From Streptomyces flavochromogenes (GTDB lineage Bacteria > Actinomycetota > Actinomycetes > Streptomycetales > Streptomycetaceae): a DNA stretch of 42,295 nucleotides. The stretch spans positions 1 through 42,295 of the forward strand of contig NZ_JNZO01000046.1 of assembly GCF_000717595.1 (NCBI RefSeq), given 5' to 3'. The translations under genes and the position numbers were made by a program. Under the pieces are notes generated by a model, which was given only the letters and a program-made list of their open reading frames with translations, was not told where the DNA came from and made no database searches. Every line of letters begins with the position of its first letter. Position 1 is the stretch's first letter. Shown here one piece after another: positions 16,011 to 26,361 of the stretch.

Positions 16011-16556
16011 ATGCGTGCTGTGATCGTGTACGAGAGCCTGTTCGGCAACACGCGCGAGATCGCTGACGCGATCGGAGAGGGAGTGAAGGAGGCGCACCCG
16101 GATGCCGAGGTCGAGTGCGTGGCAGTCGCCGACGCGCTGCCCGAACGCATCGGTCCCACCGACCTCCTGGTCGTCGGCGGACCGACCCATATGCGGGGCA
16201 TGACCACCGGGATGAGCCGGAAGATGGGGCTGAAGTCCGAGGAGAAGGATGCCGAGAAGGAGGAGCGTGCATTCGTCCCCGAGGAGGGCGCCGAGGGCCC
16301 TGGCGTCCGCGACTGGTTCCACGACACGCTCCCGAAGGCCCACACCGGTACCCATGCTGCCGCGGCCTTCGACACCCGGGCGGACATGCGTCTGGCCGGC
16401 GCCGCCGCCGGCGGCATAGCGCGCCGGCTGCGCGGCCATGGCTATGAACTCGTCGCGGAACCTGAAGGGTTCATCATCGAGGACACCGAAGGGCCGCTGC
16501 GCGAGGGCGAAAGGGATCGCGCGAGGGCGTGGGGAGCGGCCCTCCAGGTCGCCTGA
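16011..16556 (+). CDS. Flavodoxin family protein
   Basis: A 181-residue protein, MRAVIVYESLFGNTREIADA, whose ESLFGNT loop is the standard FMN phosphate-binding motif of flavodoxins. LLVVGGPTHMRGM is the second flavin loop, and IARRLRGHGYELVAEPEGF leads into the last strand. A charged insertion of about 40 residues (EEKDAEKEERAFVPEEGAE) lies between the flavin loops and the C-terminal helices. It would carry electrons or sense redox state in the cytoplasm; the partner is unknown. AAGGAG lies about 10 nt upstream of an overlapping GTG (16008) and ATG (16011), so either could be the start. Second gene of the operon that begins at 15360. Confidence 0.9.
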   Translation: MRAVIVYESLFGNTREIADAIGEGVKEAHPDAEVECVAVADALPERIGPTDLLVVGGPTHMRGMTTGMSRKMGLKSEEKDAEKEERAFVPEEGAEGPGVRDWFHDTLPKAHTGTHAAAAFDTRADMRLAGAAAGGIARRLRGHGYELVAEPEGFIIEDTEGPLREGERDRARAWGAALQVA

Positions 16557-16984
16557 CCGGTCCCCCCTCAGGGACGCCACCGACCTTCGTGATCACACAT
16601 CGACCAGACACCTTTGGCCCGTGCCGGAGTCCTCCGTCCCGTGGAGGGTGCCCGGGCGTCAGCGACGCTGCCGGCGAGGGTGATGCCAGGGCTGCTGGGC
16701 CAAAAGCAGTGCGTACCGCCGTGACCTGGCCGTCAGTACACGATCGGGATGGCGTGCCGGCCGAAATCCGTGCCTCGCAGAGGCAAGCGGGAAAGGTCGC
16801 CGAACACGGGCGGCGCACGGGACCGGGCCCACCCCGGTTCCGAGGCGGTCACCACGCCGCCCGCGTGCGCCGCACGATGATCTGCGGTACTCCTCGGAGG
16901 AGAGGAACGGTGAGCTTCGGCCGTCAGCTGCCGACGTCCGCCCGTCCGTCCTACCCGGAGTCGTACGAGACGGAGACAATCGCC
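16557..16984. other. Intergenic stretch upstream of the degenerate USP gene
   Basis: About 430 bases. GTCCC-ccctca-GGGAC directly after the flavodoxin stop can form a short hairpin. GGCCCAAAGG-type sequence on the minus strand near 16609-16620 only half-matches the DosR-like box. No coding sequence was recognised. Confidence 0.35.
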
Positions 16985-17623
16985 ATGGAGCCAGTCTTCA
17001 CGGTCGGCCTCGACGGCTGGGCGAAACGCCTCGTGCTCCAAGAGCAGACGATGCTCGGTACGCTCGGCCGGGCTCCCGCCGTGACCTTCCTGGGCTCCGT
17101 GAGTTCCTTCCTGGGCTCCGTGAGCCCGGCCGTCGTGGCACGTGCCGCACGGCCCGCGGTGCCGGGCGGCCGCGAGGCCCGCGAAGCCGCGCCGTCGTCC
17201 GCTCGGGCCGGCCTCGTGGTCGCGTTGCAACGGTACGGCTCGTGCGACGACCTGCTCGCCATCGTCGCCGCCTCGGCACACGGCATTCCCTTCCAGGCCG
17301 TCCACGGCCGGAGCCGGCCGATTCGTGCGCACACGCCGTCGGGCCCGGGCCACGACATCACCGACGACGTCACGGATGACGCGCAGAGGCAGCCGGGGCA
17401 GGGCCTTCGTCCCTGGCACGAGAGGTTCCCGAACGCGGAGCCGACCGATGCCGTGCGGCTGAAAGGCCCGGCCGAGGCTGTCGTGAGTGCCGCAGAGGGA
17501 GCCGAGCCACAGGTCGTCGGCCGACGCGAGCGCCGTCCCGCCCTCGCGACGCCCCTCGGCTCGGTGCCCCAGGCGTCCCCTCACCACGCCGGCCGCCCTG
17601 TCGCCGTCGTTCACCATGACTGA
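16985..17623 (+). CDS. Universal stress protein with collapsed N-terminal domain
   Basis: A 212-residue open frame. It starts MEPVFTVGLDG like intact USPs of the MEPVVTVGLDGS type, but jumps straight to WAKRLVLQEQTM, so roughly 45 residues of domain 1 are deleted. The ATP-loop region reads FLGSVSSFLGSVSPAVVARA, a seven-residue tandem duplication. Domain 2 is recognisable throughout: GLVVALQRYGSCDDLL, IPFQAVHGRS, LRPWHERFPN, VVGRRERRPALATPLGSV and HHAGRPVAVVHHD. The frame is open, so a protein may be made, but domain 1 should not fold normally. GGAG lies about 9 nt before the ATG. Its stop overlaps the start of the next gene. Confidence 0.7.
   Translation: MEPVFTVGLDGWAKRLVLQEQTMLGTLGRAPAVTFLGSVSSFLGSVSPAVVARAARPAVPGGREAREAAPSSARAGLVVALQRYGSCDDLLAIVAASAHGIPFQAVHGRSRPIRAHTPSGPGHDITDDVTDDAQRQPGQGLRPWHERFPNAEPTDAVRLKGPAEAVVSAAEGAEPQVVGRRERRPALATPLGSVPQASPHHAGRPVAVVHHD
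17085..17124. repeat. 21-bp tandem duplication inside the USP gene
   Basis: CCTTCCTGGGCTCCGTGAG occurs at 17085-17103 and again at 17106-17124, a 21-nt period that keeps frame and duplicates FLGSVSS/FLGSVSP at the former ATP-binding loop. Confidence 0.85.
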
Positions 17624-19199
17624 GTCCAACCGCCTCGGGGAGGCGATCTCGTCAGTGCGCCAAGACGACGCGTCCGTGCTCCGGACCGCCGCCTCCGGCA
17701 CCGGCGCCGGCTCTCTCCCGCGGGCGGAGGTGTACGAGACCCACACCGCGGTGGTGTTCTTCGTCGGCGAGCGGGCCTACAAGCTCAAGAAGCCGGTGGA
17801 CCTGACGTTCCTGGATTACACCACCGTCGAGGCGCGGCGAGCGGCATGCGAGCGGGAGGTCGCCCTCAACTGTCGCTTCGCCCCCGACGTCTACATCGGC
17901 GTGGGCGAGTTGAGCGTCCCGCACTCGTCACCCGAACCTCTCGTCGTGATGCGTCGTATGCCGGCGGAGCGCCGCCTGTCCCGGCTCGTACGGGAGGGCG
18001 CGGTCGTCGACGACGATCTGCGGGCCGTCGCCCGACTGCTCGCCACACACCACGCCAAGGCGGTCCGCACGCCGGACGTGGACGCGCAGGGCACGCGGGA
18101 CGCGCTGTCATCCCGTTGGGAGGCGAGCTTCGCGCAGGTTCGTGCGCTCGATGCCGACGGCCAGGCGCCCGAGGGCGTGGAGGAGATCGAGGAGCTGGTC
18201 CGCCGGTACCTCGCCGGCCGCGAGGCGTTGTTCGACATGCGCATCGACGAGGGCCGTGTCGCCGACGGACACGGCGACCTGCTCGCCGAGGACATCTTCT
18301 GCCTCGACGACGGCCCTCGGGTGCTGGACTGCCTGGAGTTCGACGACCACCTCCGCTACGTCGACGCCCTCGACGACGCCGCCTTCCTCGCCATGGACCT
18401 CGAACAGCTCGACGCACCGGAAGCCGCGGCATTCTTCCTCGCCCGCTACATCGAGTACTCCGGCGACCCCTCACCCCCCTCACTGCGCCATCACTACGTC
18501 GCCTACCGCGCCTTCGTCCGCGCCAAGGTGGCCTTGATCCAAGCACGCCAGGGCGCGCCCGGCGCCGCCCCCGCCGCACGGCACCTCATCACGACGACTC
18601 TGCGTCACCTACGCTCCTCCGTCATCGGCCTCACGCTCGTGGGAGGACTCCCCGGCAGCGGGAAATCCACGCTCTCCGGCGCGCTGGCCGACCGCTTGGG
18701 TGTCACCCTGCTCAGCAGCGACCGTCTCCGCAAGGAACTCGCGGGCTTCCCTGCCGACCACCCCGCTCCCGCCCCCTTCGGCGAGGGCCTCTACACACCC
18801 GAACGGAGCGAGAACACGTACACGGCCCTGCTCGAGCGCGCGTCCGCCCTGCTCGCCCGTGGCGAATCCGTCGTCCTCGATGCCAGCTGGTCGGACGGGA
18901 GGCAGCGCGAAGCCGCCCGGCTCGTGGCCGAGCGAACGAGCGCCGACCTCGTGGCCCTGCACTGCCAGGTCCCGTACGACATGACGGCGGCCCGCCTCGG
19001 CACCCGGGCCGCCGGACCGTCCGACGCCGATCTCGGCGTAGCCACCGCCATGGCCGAGCAGGAGCCGCCCTGGGCAGAGGCTGTCGCGGTCGACACCAGC
19101 GGCCCCTTGGAGGCCGCTGTCGCCCAAGCGCTGTCGGCGGTACGCCCGTACGGCTCCAGCCCCCTGGTCTTCCGGCGGCCTTACATGACGGCGGACTAG
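17616..19199 (+). CDS. Bifunctional phosphotransferase-like/AAA P-loop ATPase (Rv2004c-like)
   Basis: A 527-residue two-domain protein. Residues about 35-300 resemble aminoglycoside/choline kinase-like phosphotransferases: VYETHTAVVFFVGERAYKLK with the ATP-site Lys, then ADGHGDLLAEDIFCLDDG, the HGDLxxxN-like catalytic loop, and VLDCLEFDDHLRYVD. The catalytic Asn position appears replaced, since the segment reads LLAEDIF. Residues about 340-527 form a zeta-toxin/AAA kinase domain with P-loop GGLPGSGKST (343-352, Lys350), LLSSDRLRKELAG and SVVLDASW. The substrate is unknown. Its mycobacterial relative Rv2004c is a DosR-regulon gene. ATG 17616 overlaps the stop of the USP gene, and there is no good ribosome-binding site, so translation is probably coupled. 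Confidence 0.85.
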   Translation: MTESNRLGEAISSVRQDDASVLRTAASGTGAGSLPRAEVYETHTAVVFFVGERAYKLKKPVDLTFLDYTTVEARRAACEREVALNCRFAPDVYIGVGELSVPHSSPEPLVVMRRMPAERRLSRLVREGAVVDDDLRAVARLLATHHAKAVRTPDVDAQGTRDALSSRWEASFAQVRALDADGQAPEGVEEIEELVRRYLAGREALFDMRIDEGRVADGHGDLLAEDIFCLDDGPRVLDCLEFDDHLRYVDALDDAAFLAMDLEQLDAPEAAAFFLARYIEYSGDPSPPSLRHHYVAYRAFVRAKVALIQARQGAPGAAPAARHLITTTLRHLRSSVIGLTLVGGLPGSGKSTLSGALADRLGVTLLSSDRLRKELAGFPADHPAPAPFGEGLYTPERSENTYTALLERASALLARGESVVLDASWSDGRQREAARLVAERTSADLVALHCQVPYDMTAARLGTRAAGPSDADLGVATAMAEQEPPWAEAVAVDTSGPLEAAVAQALSAVRPYGSSPLVFRRPYMTAD

Positions 19200-19302
19200 C
19201 GGACGACGCGGATGCGGCCATCCACTACCAGGCCCGCGCCACCACTCACCCCGTCGTCCTCCGCTCCTCTCATCCCCCACCCTCGTAGGGAGTCGAACCG
19301 TG

Positions 19303-19497
19303 ATGACCGAGAACATCGTCCCGAACGATCACGAGAAGCTGCGCACCCTGGAGGCCCAGGTGCAGGTCCTGGCGCAGGCTGTCAGAGCTCTGGCCGAAGG
19401 GCTTGAGGACATCCCCTCCCAGGACTCCGACAGGGAGAAGCAGGCGGCTCGCGGAGCCCGGCTGGCGCACGAACTCCTGCTGTCCGAGGGATTGTAG
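19303..19497 (+). CDS. Small hypothetical protein, predicted coiled coil
   Basis: A 64-residue hydrophilic protein, MTENIVPNDHEKLRTLEAQ then VQVLAQAVRALAEGLEDIPS. The heptad-like spacing of Leu/Val across residues 12-38 suggests one helix or a short coiled coil. GTAGGGAG lies upstream of GTG 19300 and ATG 19303; either may start it. Its stop lies in the ribosome-binding site of the CBS gene that follows, so the two are co-translated. I know no function for it. Confidence 0.7.
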   Translation: MTENIVPNDHEKLRTLEAQVQVLAQAVRALAEGLEDIPSQDSDREKQAARGARLAHELLLSEGL

Positions 19498-19507
19498 GAG
19501 GCGGCCG

Positions 19508-19954
19508 ATGACCGTGTCCGAGGCGATGAGCCATCCGGCGGTGTCCGTATCGACAGGAACACCGCTGCGCCAGGTCGCCCGTGAGATGGCCGAGTACGGA
19601 GTCGGCTCCGTACTGGTGACCGAGGGCGGGACGCTCCGCGGCATCGTCACCGACCGCGACCTCGCGCTCGGTGCCCTCGCCGGGGGCCTCGACGCGAACG
19701 ACGCGGTGGATTCGGTGATGACCTCGCCCGTCGTCACCGTGAGCGTCACGGACGACATCCACACCGCCTACCGGACCTTCCGTGGATCCGGGTTCCGGCG
19801 CCTGCCCGTACTCGACGGTCACCGGGTCGTGGGCGTGCTGACCGTGGACGACATGCTCATCGACGTCTTCCAGCGGCTGGCCGATCTGTTGGGCCCGGTC
19901 GCCTGGAGCGTCCTTGAGGAATCCCCCGGACCACCCTCCGCGGAAACCCGTTGA
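19508..19954 (+). CDS. CBS-domain (Bateman module) protein
   Basis: A 148-residue protein consisting almost only of two CBS motifs: MTVSEAMSHPAVSVSTGTPL to GIVTDRDLALGAL (about 1-60), and VDSVMTSPVVTVSVTDDI to LPVLDGHRVVGVLTVDDM (about 68-125). GIVTDRDL and VGVLTVDDM carry the Thr/Ser-x-x-Asp that contacts the ribose of bound adenosine nucleotides. It resembles Hrp1 (Rv2626c), a DosR-regulon protein, in length and layout. TAGGAGG directly upstream gives a strong start. No BON domain, unlike the four other CBS proteins downstream. Confidence 0.92.
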   Translation: MTVSEAMSHPAVSVSTGTPLRQVAREMAEYGVGSVLVTEGGTLRGIVTDRDLALGALAGGLDANDAVDSVMTSPVVTVSVTDDIHTAYRTFRGSGFRRLPVLDGHRVVGVLTVDDMLIDVFQRLADLLGPVAWSVLEESPGPPSAETR

Positions 19955-20003
19955 CGTGAACGGCCGGTCGATAGGGGGAGAGGCGACCGAGAGGTACGAA
20001 GAG

Positions 20004-20017
20004 GGGCCATCCGGCCC
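20004..20017. promoter_or_regulatory. DosR/OsdR-box-like palindrome upstream of the cNMP-CBS-regulator operon
   Basis: GGGCCATCCGGCCC, a palindrome with a four-base centre, 59 nt before the ATG at 20077. It is conserved in the decayed duplicate at 13781-13794, while surrounding bases differ more. Confidence 0.55.
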
Positions 20018-20076
20018 TCCCTCTCCCCGTGACGCGGAGCAGAGACTGGAGGCGGACACCGACGAGGAGGTCCCCG

Positions 20077-20535
20077 ATGAGCTCTCTCTCTTCCCCTCGG
20101 CTCACGACAGCTCTGTCCGCCGACCAGCATGACCGGCTGATGGCGTGCGCCCGCCCGGTGGACCTCCCCGAAGGCACCCGGCTGTTCGAGGAGGGCGATC
20201 CCGCCCAGCGCTTCTGGATCCTCCGGACGGGCACGGTCACCTTGGACTTCGCCGTGCCCGGCGCACAGCCGGCAGTGATCGGCACCGTGAATGCGGGTGA
20301 GCTGCTCGGATGGTCTTGGCTGTTCGCTCCGTATCGCTGGCACCTCGGTGCGGAGGCCATGACGCGTGTGCGGGCATACGAGTTCGACGCACTGACCGTG
20401 CGCATGATGATGGACGCCGATCCTGCCCTCGGCTCCGCCCTCGGGCATTTCGTCGGCCAGACACTCGCTCGTCGCCTGGTCTCCGCCCGAGTACGACTGC
20501 TCGATCTGTACGCCCCGCACGGCAGCGGCCTGTAG
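20077..20535 (+). CDS. Stand-alone cyclic-nucleotide-binding-domain (CRP-like) protein
   Basis: A 152-residue protein from ATG 20077 with GAGGAGG upstream. SADQHDRLMACARPVDLPEG, TRLFEEGDPAQRFWILRTG and GTVNAGELLGWSWLF are the beta-roll and phosphate-binding cassette region of CRP/FNR sensors. The usual RxA phosphate-binding Arg segment reads YRWHLGAEAMTRV. After the dimer helix (HFVGQTLARRLVSARVRLLD) the protein ends with YAPHGSGL, with no DNA-binding winged helix. It is therefore a sensor or adaptor domain, not a transcription factor by itself. First gene of the operon with a CBS-BON protein and the response regulator; a decayed twin is at 13856-14315. Confidence 0.88.
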   Translation: MSSLSSPRLTTALSADQHDRLMACARPVDLPEGTRLFEEGDPAQRFWILRTGTVTLDFAVPGAQPAVIGTVNAGELLGWSWLFAPYRWHLGAEAMTRVRAYEFDALTVRMMMDADPALGSALGHFVGQTLARRLVSARVRLLDLYAPHGSGL

Positions 20536-20562
20536 ACCCTCGTCCACCTCCCGGAGAACGTC

Positions 20563-21201
20563 ATGCCTGCCTCGCACTACGTCGTCAGCGACGTCATGAC
20601 CCACACCGCCATCGCTATCGGCCGTGACGCGCCCTACAAGGAGATCGTCGCCCTCATGGACCAGTGGAGAGTGAGCGCCGTCCCCGTCCTGGAGGGGGAG
20701 GGCCGTGTCGTCGGAGTCGTGTCGGAGGCGGATCTCCTGCCGAAGGAGGAGTTCCGGCTCGACGAGCCCCGTCCGGACGAGTTCGCCGAGGCGGCCAAGG
20801 CCGGAGCCCTGCGGGCCGGGGAACTCATGTCGAGTCCGGCCATCACCGTCCACCCGGACGCCACGCTCGCCGAGGCGGCACGCATCATGGCCACCCGGAA
20901 GGTGAAGCGGCTGCCGGTGGTGAACGGGATCGGGATGCTGGAGGGGGTCGTCAGCCGGAGCGACCTGCTCAAGGTGTTCCTCCGTACGGACGGCGAGATC
21001 GAGGCGGAGATCCGCCGCTCCGTCCTCGGCGAGTCGGTTGCCCCGGCAGGGCTTGAGGTGTCCGTAGTGGAGGGTGTGGCCACCCTGCACGGTGCGCTCG
21101 CCGAACGGTCGCTGGTTCCGCTGCTCGCCCGCGCTGTCCGGGCGGTGGAGGGCGTCGTCGACGTGCGGATGGATCTCGGTGCCCACGAAGACGCCGCATG
21201 A
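20563..21201 (+). CDS. CBS-CBS-BON protein
   Basis: A 212-residue protein. The first CBS motif is [20 protein letters not shown] to [18 protein letters not shown] linker of about 30 residues ([20 protein letters not shown]) follows, then the second CBS motif [20 protein letters not shown] to [14 protein letters not shown]. Residues about 145-205 form a BON domain ([39 protein letters not shown]). CBS pairs sense adenosine nucleotides; BON domains bind phospholipid or protein partners. It lies 27 nt after the cNMP gene. Its stop overlaps ATG 21198, a possible upstream start of the regulator. Confidence 0.93.
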   Translation: MPASHYVVSDVMTHTAIAIGRDAPYKEIVALMDQWRVSAVPVLEGEGRVVGVVSEADLLPKEEFRLDEPRPDEFAEAAKAGALRAGELMSSPAITVHPDATLAEAARIMATRKVKRLPVVNGIGMLEGVVSRSDLLKVFLRTDGEIEAEIRRSVLGESVAPAGLEVSVVEGVATLHGALAERSLVPLLARAVRAVEGVVDVRMDLGAHEDAA

Positions 21202-21251
21202 CGGACAATCCTTGTGGGGGCGGAACGAACCCACCGACCGCAGGGGTCGCC

Positions 21252-21938
21252 ATGTCAGATCTGCCGACAGCCGCCACACCCACGCGGGTGTTCCTCGTCG
21301 ACGACCACGAGGTCGTCCGCCGGGGCCTTCGTGACCTGATCGACGACGAACCCGACATGGAAGTGGTCGGCGAGGCGGCGAGTGCGGAGCAGGCACTGAC
21401 CAGGGGCCCCGCTCTACGCCCGGACGTGGCGGTCCTCGACGTGCGACTGCCCGACGGGGACGGCATCTCCGTGTGCCGGGAGCTGCGGTCCCGGATGCCT
21501 GACGTGGCGTGCCTGATGCTGACGTCGTTCGACGACGAGGACGCTCTCCTCGACGCGATCATGGCTGGGGCGGCCGGGTACGTCCTGAAGCAGATCAAGG
21601 GGTCGGATCTGGTGGCGGCGGTACGGACCGTGGCCACCGGGCAGTCGATGCTCGACCCGGCCACCACCGCCCGGCTGATGCACTCGCTGCGCGACCCCGA
21701 GGGGGCGAAGCCGCCGGAGGACGAGCGGCTCGCGGTGCTGTCCGACAGGGAGCGGTCGGTGCTCGAACTCATCGGCGAGGGTCTCACCAACCGGCAGATC
21801 GCCAAGCGGCTCTATCTGTCGGAGAAGACCGTCAAGAACCACATCTCCCGGCTGCTCGCCAAACTCGGCGTGGAACGCCGCGTACAAGCGGCCGTCATCG
21901 CCGCGCAGGTCCACGAGCACGACGCCGAGGGGACGTAG
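21252..21938 (+). CDS. NarL/LuxR-family response regulator, DevR/DosR/OsdR type
   Basis: A 228-residue DNA-binding regulator. The receiver domain has acidic residues Asp17-Asp18, phosphoacceptor Asp63 ([13 protein letters not shown]), the switch Thr of LMLTSFDDE and the Lys of GYVLKQIKG. The C-terminal LuxR helix-turn-helix (about 160-210) reads [20 protein letters not shown] and [20 protein letters not shown], keeping the Lys-Thr-Val-Lys-Asn recognition stretch of mycobacterial DosR. I infer that it controls the palindromic boxes in this window. ATG 21252 has AGGGG upstream; ATG 21198 overlaps the CBS-BON stop (ATGA) and would add 18 residues. Third gene of its operon and convergent with the sensor kinase. 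Confidence 0.93.
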   Translation: MSDLPTAATPTRVFLVDDHEVVRRGLRDLIDDEPDMEVVGEAASAEQALTRGPALRPDVAVLDVRLPDGDGISVCRELRSRMPDVACLMLTSFDDEDALLDAIMAGAAGYVLKQIKGSDLVAAVRTVATGQSMLDPATTARLMHSLRDPEGAKPPEDERLAVLSDRERSVLELIGEGLTNRQIAKRLYLSEKTVKNHISRLLAKLGVERRVQAAVIAAQVHEHDAEGT

Positions 21939-21944
21939 GAGCCC

Positions 21945-23729
<1,785 letters not shown>

Positions 23730-26354
23730 TCACCGTAGTCCGGAGGAGCCACCCGTTCCTGTCGGGCCCCCCGGGTGGAAGGCGGTCCGTACGACGCGGG
23801 CCGCGACGAATCCGGCGGGCGCGCACGCGAGAGCGATCCCGGCGCCCGCCCAGCCGAGTGGCTCGGTCTCCAGGATCGAGTTCAGGAAGGGCACGTACAG
23901 CGCCGCCGCCGCCAGAAGGGCGGAGGCGAGGACGGACAGAGGCAGGAACGGGTTCTCCTTGGTCAGAAGTCGGGTGCGCAGTCCCAGGGCGACGCCGAGC
24001 TGCGCGGCGAGCAGGGCGAGGAAGAGCACGCTCTGCCAGGCCAGGTCCAGTCCCTGGGCGGCGAGGCCTGCGCCGAGGGAGGCCGCCGTGACGACCGCCG
24101 CGAGAAGGAGCAGCCTCTGCCAGGCGCCACCGCCGAGAATGTGCTGGTCGGGTGGGCGCGGCGGGCGGTGCATCGCTCCCGGGGACGCGGGTTCGGCGCC
24201 CATGGCGACGCCCGTGAGGCCATGTGTGAGCAGGTTGATCCACAGGATCTGGCCGGCGCGAAGGGGCAGCGGCAGCCCGAGCAGCGGGCCGATGAGCATC
24301 ACGAGGATCTCTGCCGCGCCGCCGGCCATCCCGTAGACGAGGAAACGGCGGATGTTGTCGTAAACACGCCTTCCCTCCTCGACGGCCGCCACGACCGTCG
24401 AGAGCTCGTCGTCGGTGAGGACGAGGTCGGCGGCCTGCCGGGCGACCTCCGTACCCCGTGCGCCCATGGCGACGCCGATGTCGGCGCGGTGCAGGGCGGG
24501 ACCGTCGTTGACCCCGTCGCCGGTCATCGCTGTCACCGCTCCCCCGGCACGCCATGCCTCCACGATGTCGAGCTTCTGCTGGGGGTCCGTCCGGGCGAAG
24601 ACCCGCACGGAAGTGAGGTCGGCGACTCGGCCTGCGGCCACCTCCGCCCCGGTGACGACGTGGCCTTCCGTCTCGACGCCGTCACCCAGGAGTGCGACGT
24701 GGGACGCCACCGCCCGGGCCGTCGCCGGATGGTCCCCGGTGATGAGGACGGGAGTGATGCCGGCCGCCCGACAGGAGGCGAGGGTCGCCGCGGCGTGCGG
24801 TTTGGGCGGGTCGCTGAGCGCGACGAGGCCGAGGAGCGCGAGCCCCGACTCCGCCTCGGTGAGCGGGCTCGGGAGGTCGTTCCGCACGCCCGAGGCCACC
24901 GCGAGCACGCGGTGTCCGCGGGCGGCCAGGCGTGCGGCCTCCTGGCGAGCCGCCGCGAGTGACTCCGGGGGATCGAGCAGGACGGCCGGATCGAGCACGG
25001 CCTCGGGTGCGCCCTTCATGCAGACGAGCACCTCGTCTCCGCCGGTCTCGTGGAGCGTTGTCATGCGTCTGCGGAGGCTGTCGAACGGCACTTCTCCGAT
25101 CCGGGGGCGGGTCACCGACAGTTCCGCCGGCTCCGGGCAGCCCGTCTTGGCAGCGGCCGCCAGCAGGGCGGCCTCCATGGGGTCGCCCAAGGCCGTCCAG
25201 CGGCCGTCGGGCCTCCGGTCGTCCGCCGGGCGCAGCATGGCGTCATTGCACAGGGCGGACACGGTCAGGAGCTCCGTCAGCGGTTCGAGCTCGTCCGCTT
25301 CCGCCGGTCTCCCGGCGACGAGGACCTCACCCTCGGGTTCGTACCCCACGCCCGTGAGCTCGGCGCTCACCCGCGGTGACCAGACGTGCTGGACGACCAT
25401 ACGGCCCTCGGTCAGGGTGCCGGTCTTGTCGGTGGCGAGGACGGACACCGAGCCGAGCGTCTCCACCGCGGGCAGCCGCCGCACCAGAGCGTGCCGGGCG
25501 GCCATGCGCCGGGCTCCGAGCGCCAGGGCCAGGGTGACGACGGCGGGAAGGGATTCGGGGACCGCCGCCACGGCCAGGCTGATGGCGGTGACGGCCATCG
25601 TGCCCAGCGGGAGCCCCCGGACCAGGCCGAGGGCGAAGACCAGGACGCACAGGGCGAGCGTCACGGCCGCGAGGACGCGCCCGAGGGCGGCGAGTCGGCG
25701 CTGCAGCGGGGTCGGCTCGCGGCGTTCGTCGAGAAGAGCCGCGATGCGGCCGAGCGCGCTCGATGGCCCGGTCGCCTCGACCACGGCCACGCCCCGGCCG
25801 CGGACGACGACCGTGCCCGCGCTCAGGGCAGCACCGGGGTCCTTGTCCACGGACACGGACTCCCCCGTGAGCATGGACTCGTCCACCAGGACGGCGGAGG
25901 CCTCGGCGAGCTCGGCGTCGGCGGCGACGATGTCGCCCTCACCGACCAGGAGGACGTCGCCTGGGACGATCGCCGCCGCCGGAAGGTCGCGGACCACGCC
26001 GTCGCGCCGCACGCGCGCGTGCGGGGCGGTGAGGGCCGAGAGCGCGGCGACGGCGTTGTCCGCCCGGATCTCCTGCACCACACCGACGGTCGTGTTCACG
26101 AGGACGACCAGTCCGATGACGATCGCGTCGGGATGGTCACCGATCGCGAGGGTCAGTACGACGGCCCCGAGCAGCACCATGATCAGCGGGTCGGTCAGTT
26201 GGGCCAGGACCCTGCTGTGGAGCCGTACGGCGGGCCTTCTCGCGGTGACCTCGTTGGGGCCGGTGTCGGCCAGCCGACGGGCGGCCTCCTCCTCGGTGAG
26301 CCCCGTGGCGTCCCGAAGCGAGGCGAGTGCCCGGTCCGCTGCCGACGCGGTCAT
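23730..26354 (-). CDS. P2-type cation-transporting ATPase (CtpF-like)
   Basis: An 874-residue membrane pump. An N-terminal cation-ATPase domain (about 5-60: GLTEEEAARRLADTGPNEV) precedes TM1-2, the actuator domain with DESMLTGESVSVDK (TGES loop), TM3-4 with VPESLPAV (usual PEGL), and the phosphorylation site [11 protein letters not shown] with Asp309. FDSLRRRMTT and [10 protein letters not shown] mark the nucleotide domain, and TGDGVNDGPAL the hinge. C-terminal TM5-10 follow. The family moves Ca2+ or other cations; mycobacterial CtpF is a DosR-regulon member. The ion cannot be assigned. It starts 7 nt after the upstream USP stop. The kinase begins 51 nt downstream. Confidence 0.92.
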   Translation of the reverse strand: MTASAADRALASLRDATGLTEEEAARRLADTGPNEVTARRPAVRLHSRVLAQLTDPLIMVLLGAVVLTLAIGDHPDAIVIGLVVLVNTTVGVVQEIRADNAVAALSALTAPHARVRRDGVVRDLPAAAIVPGDVLLVGEGDIVAADAELAEASAVLVDESMLTGESVSVDKDPGAALSAGTVVVRGRGVAVVEATGPSSALGRIAALLDERREPTPLQRRLAALGRVLAAVTLALCVLVFALGLVRGLPLGTMAVTAISLAVAAVPESLPAVVTLALALGARRMAARHALVRRLPAVETLGSVSVLATDKTGTLTEGRMVVQHVWSPRVSAELTGVGYEPEGEVLVAGRPAEADELEPLTELLTVSALCNDAMLRPADDRRPDGRWTALGDPMEAALLAAAAKTGCPEPAELSVTRPRIGEVPFDSLRRRMTTLHETGGDEVLVCMKGAPEAVLDPAVLLDPPESLAAARQEAARLAARGHRVLAVASGVRNDLPSPLTEAESGLALLGLVALSDPPKPHAAATLASCRAAGITPVLITGDHPATARAVASHVALLGDGVETEGHVVTGAEVAAGRVADLTSVRVFARTDPQQKLDIVEAWRAGGAVTAMTGDGVNDGPALHRADIGVAMGARGTEVARQAADLVLTDDELSTVVAAVEEGRRVYDNIRRFLVYGMAGGAAEILVMLIGPLLGLPLPLRAGQILWINLLTHGLTGVAMGAEPASPGAMHRPPRPPDQHILGGGAWQRLLLLAAVVTAASLGAGLAAQGLDLAWQSVLFLALLAAQLGVALGLRTRLLTKENPFLPLSVLASALLAAAALYVPFLNSILETEPLGWAGAGIALACAPAGFVAARVVRTAFHPGGPTGTGGSSGLR

Positions 26355-26361
26355 GGTCCGA

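Noticed and set aside
16605..16622. Minus-strand GGGCCAAAGGTGT resembling the box at 28205
   Set aside because: Only one half-site matches, and it lies more than 360 nt from the nearest start codon.
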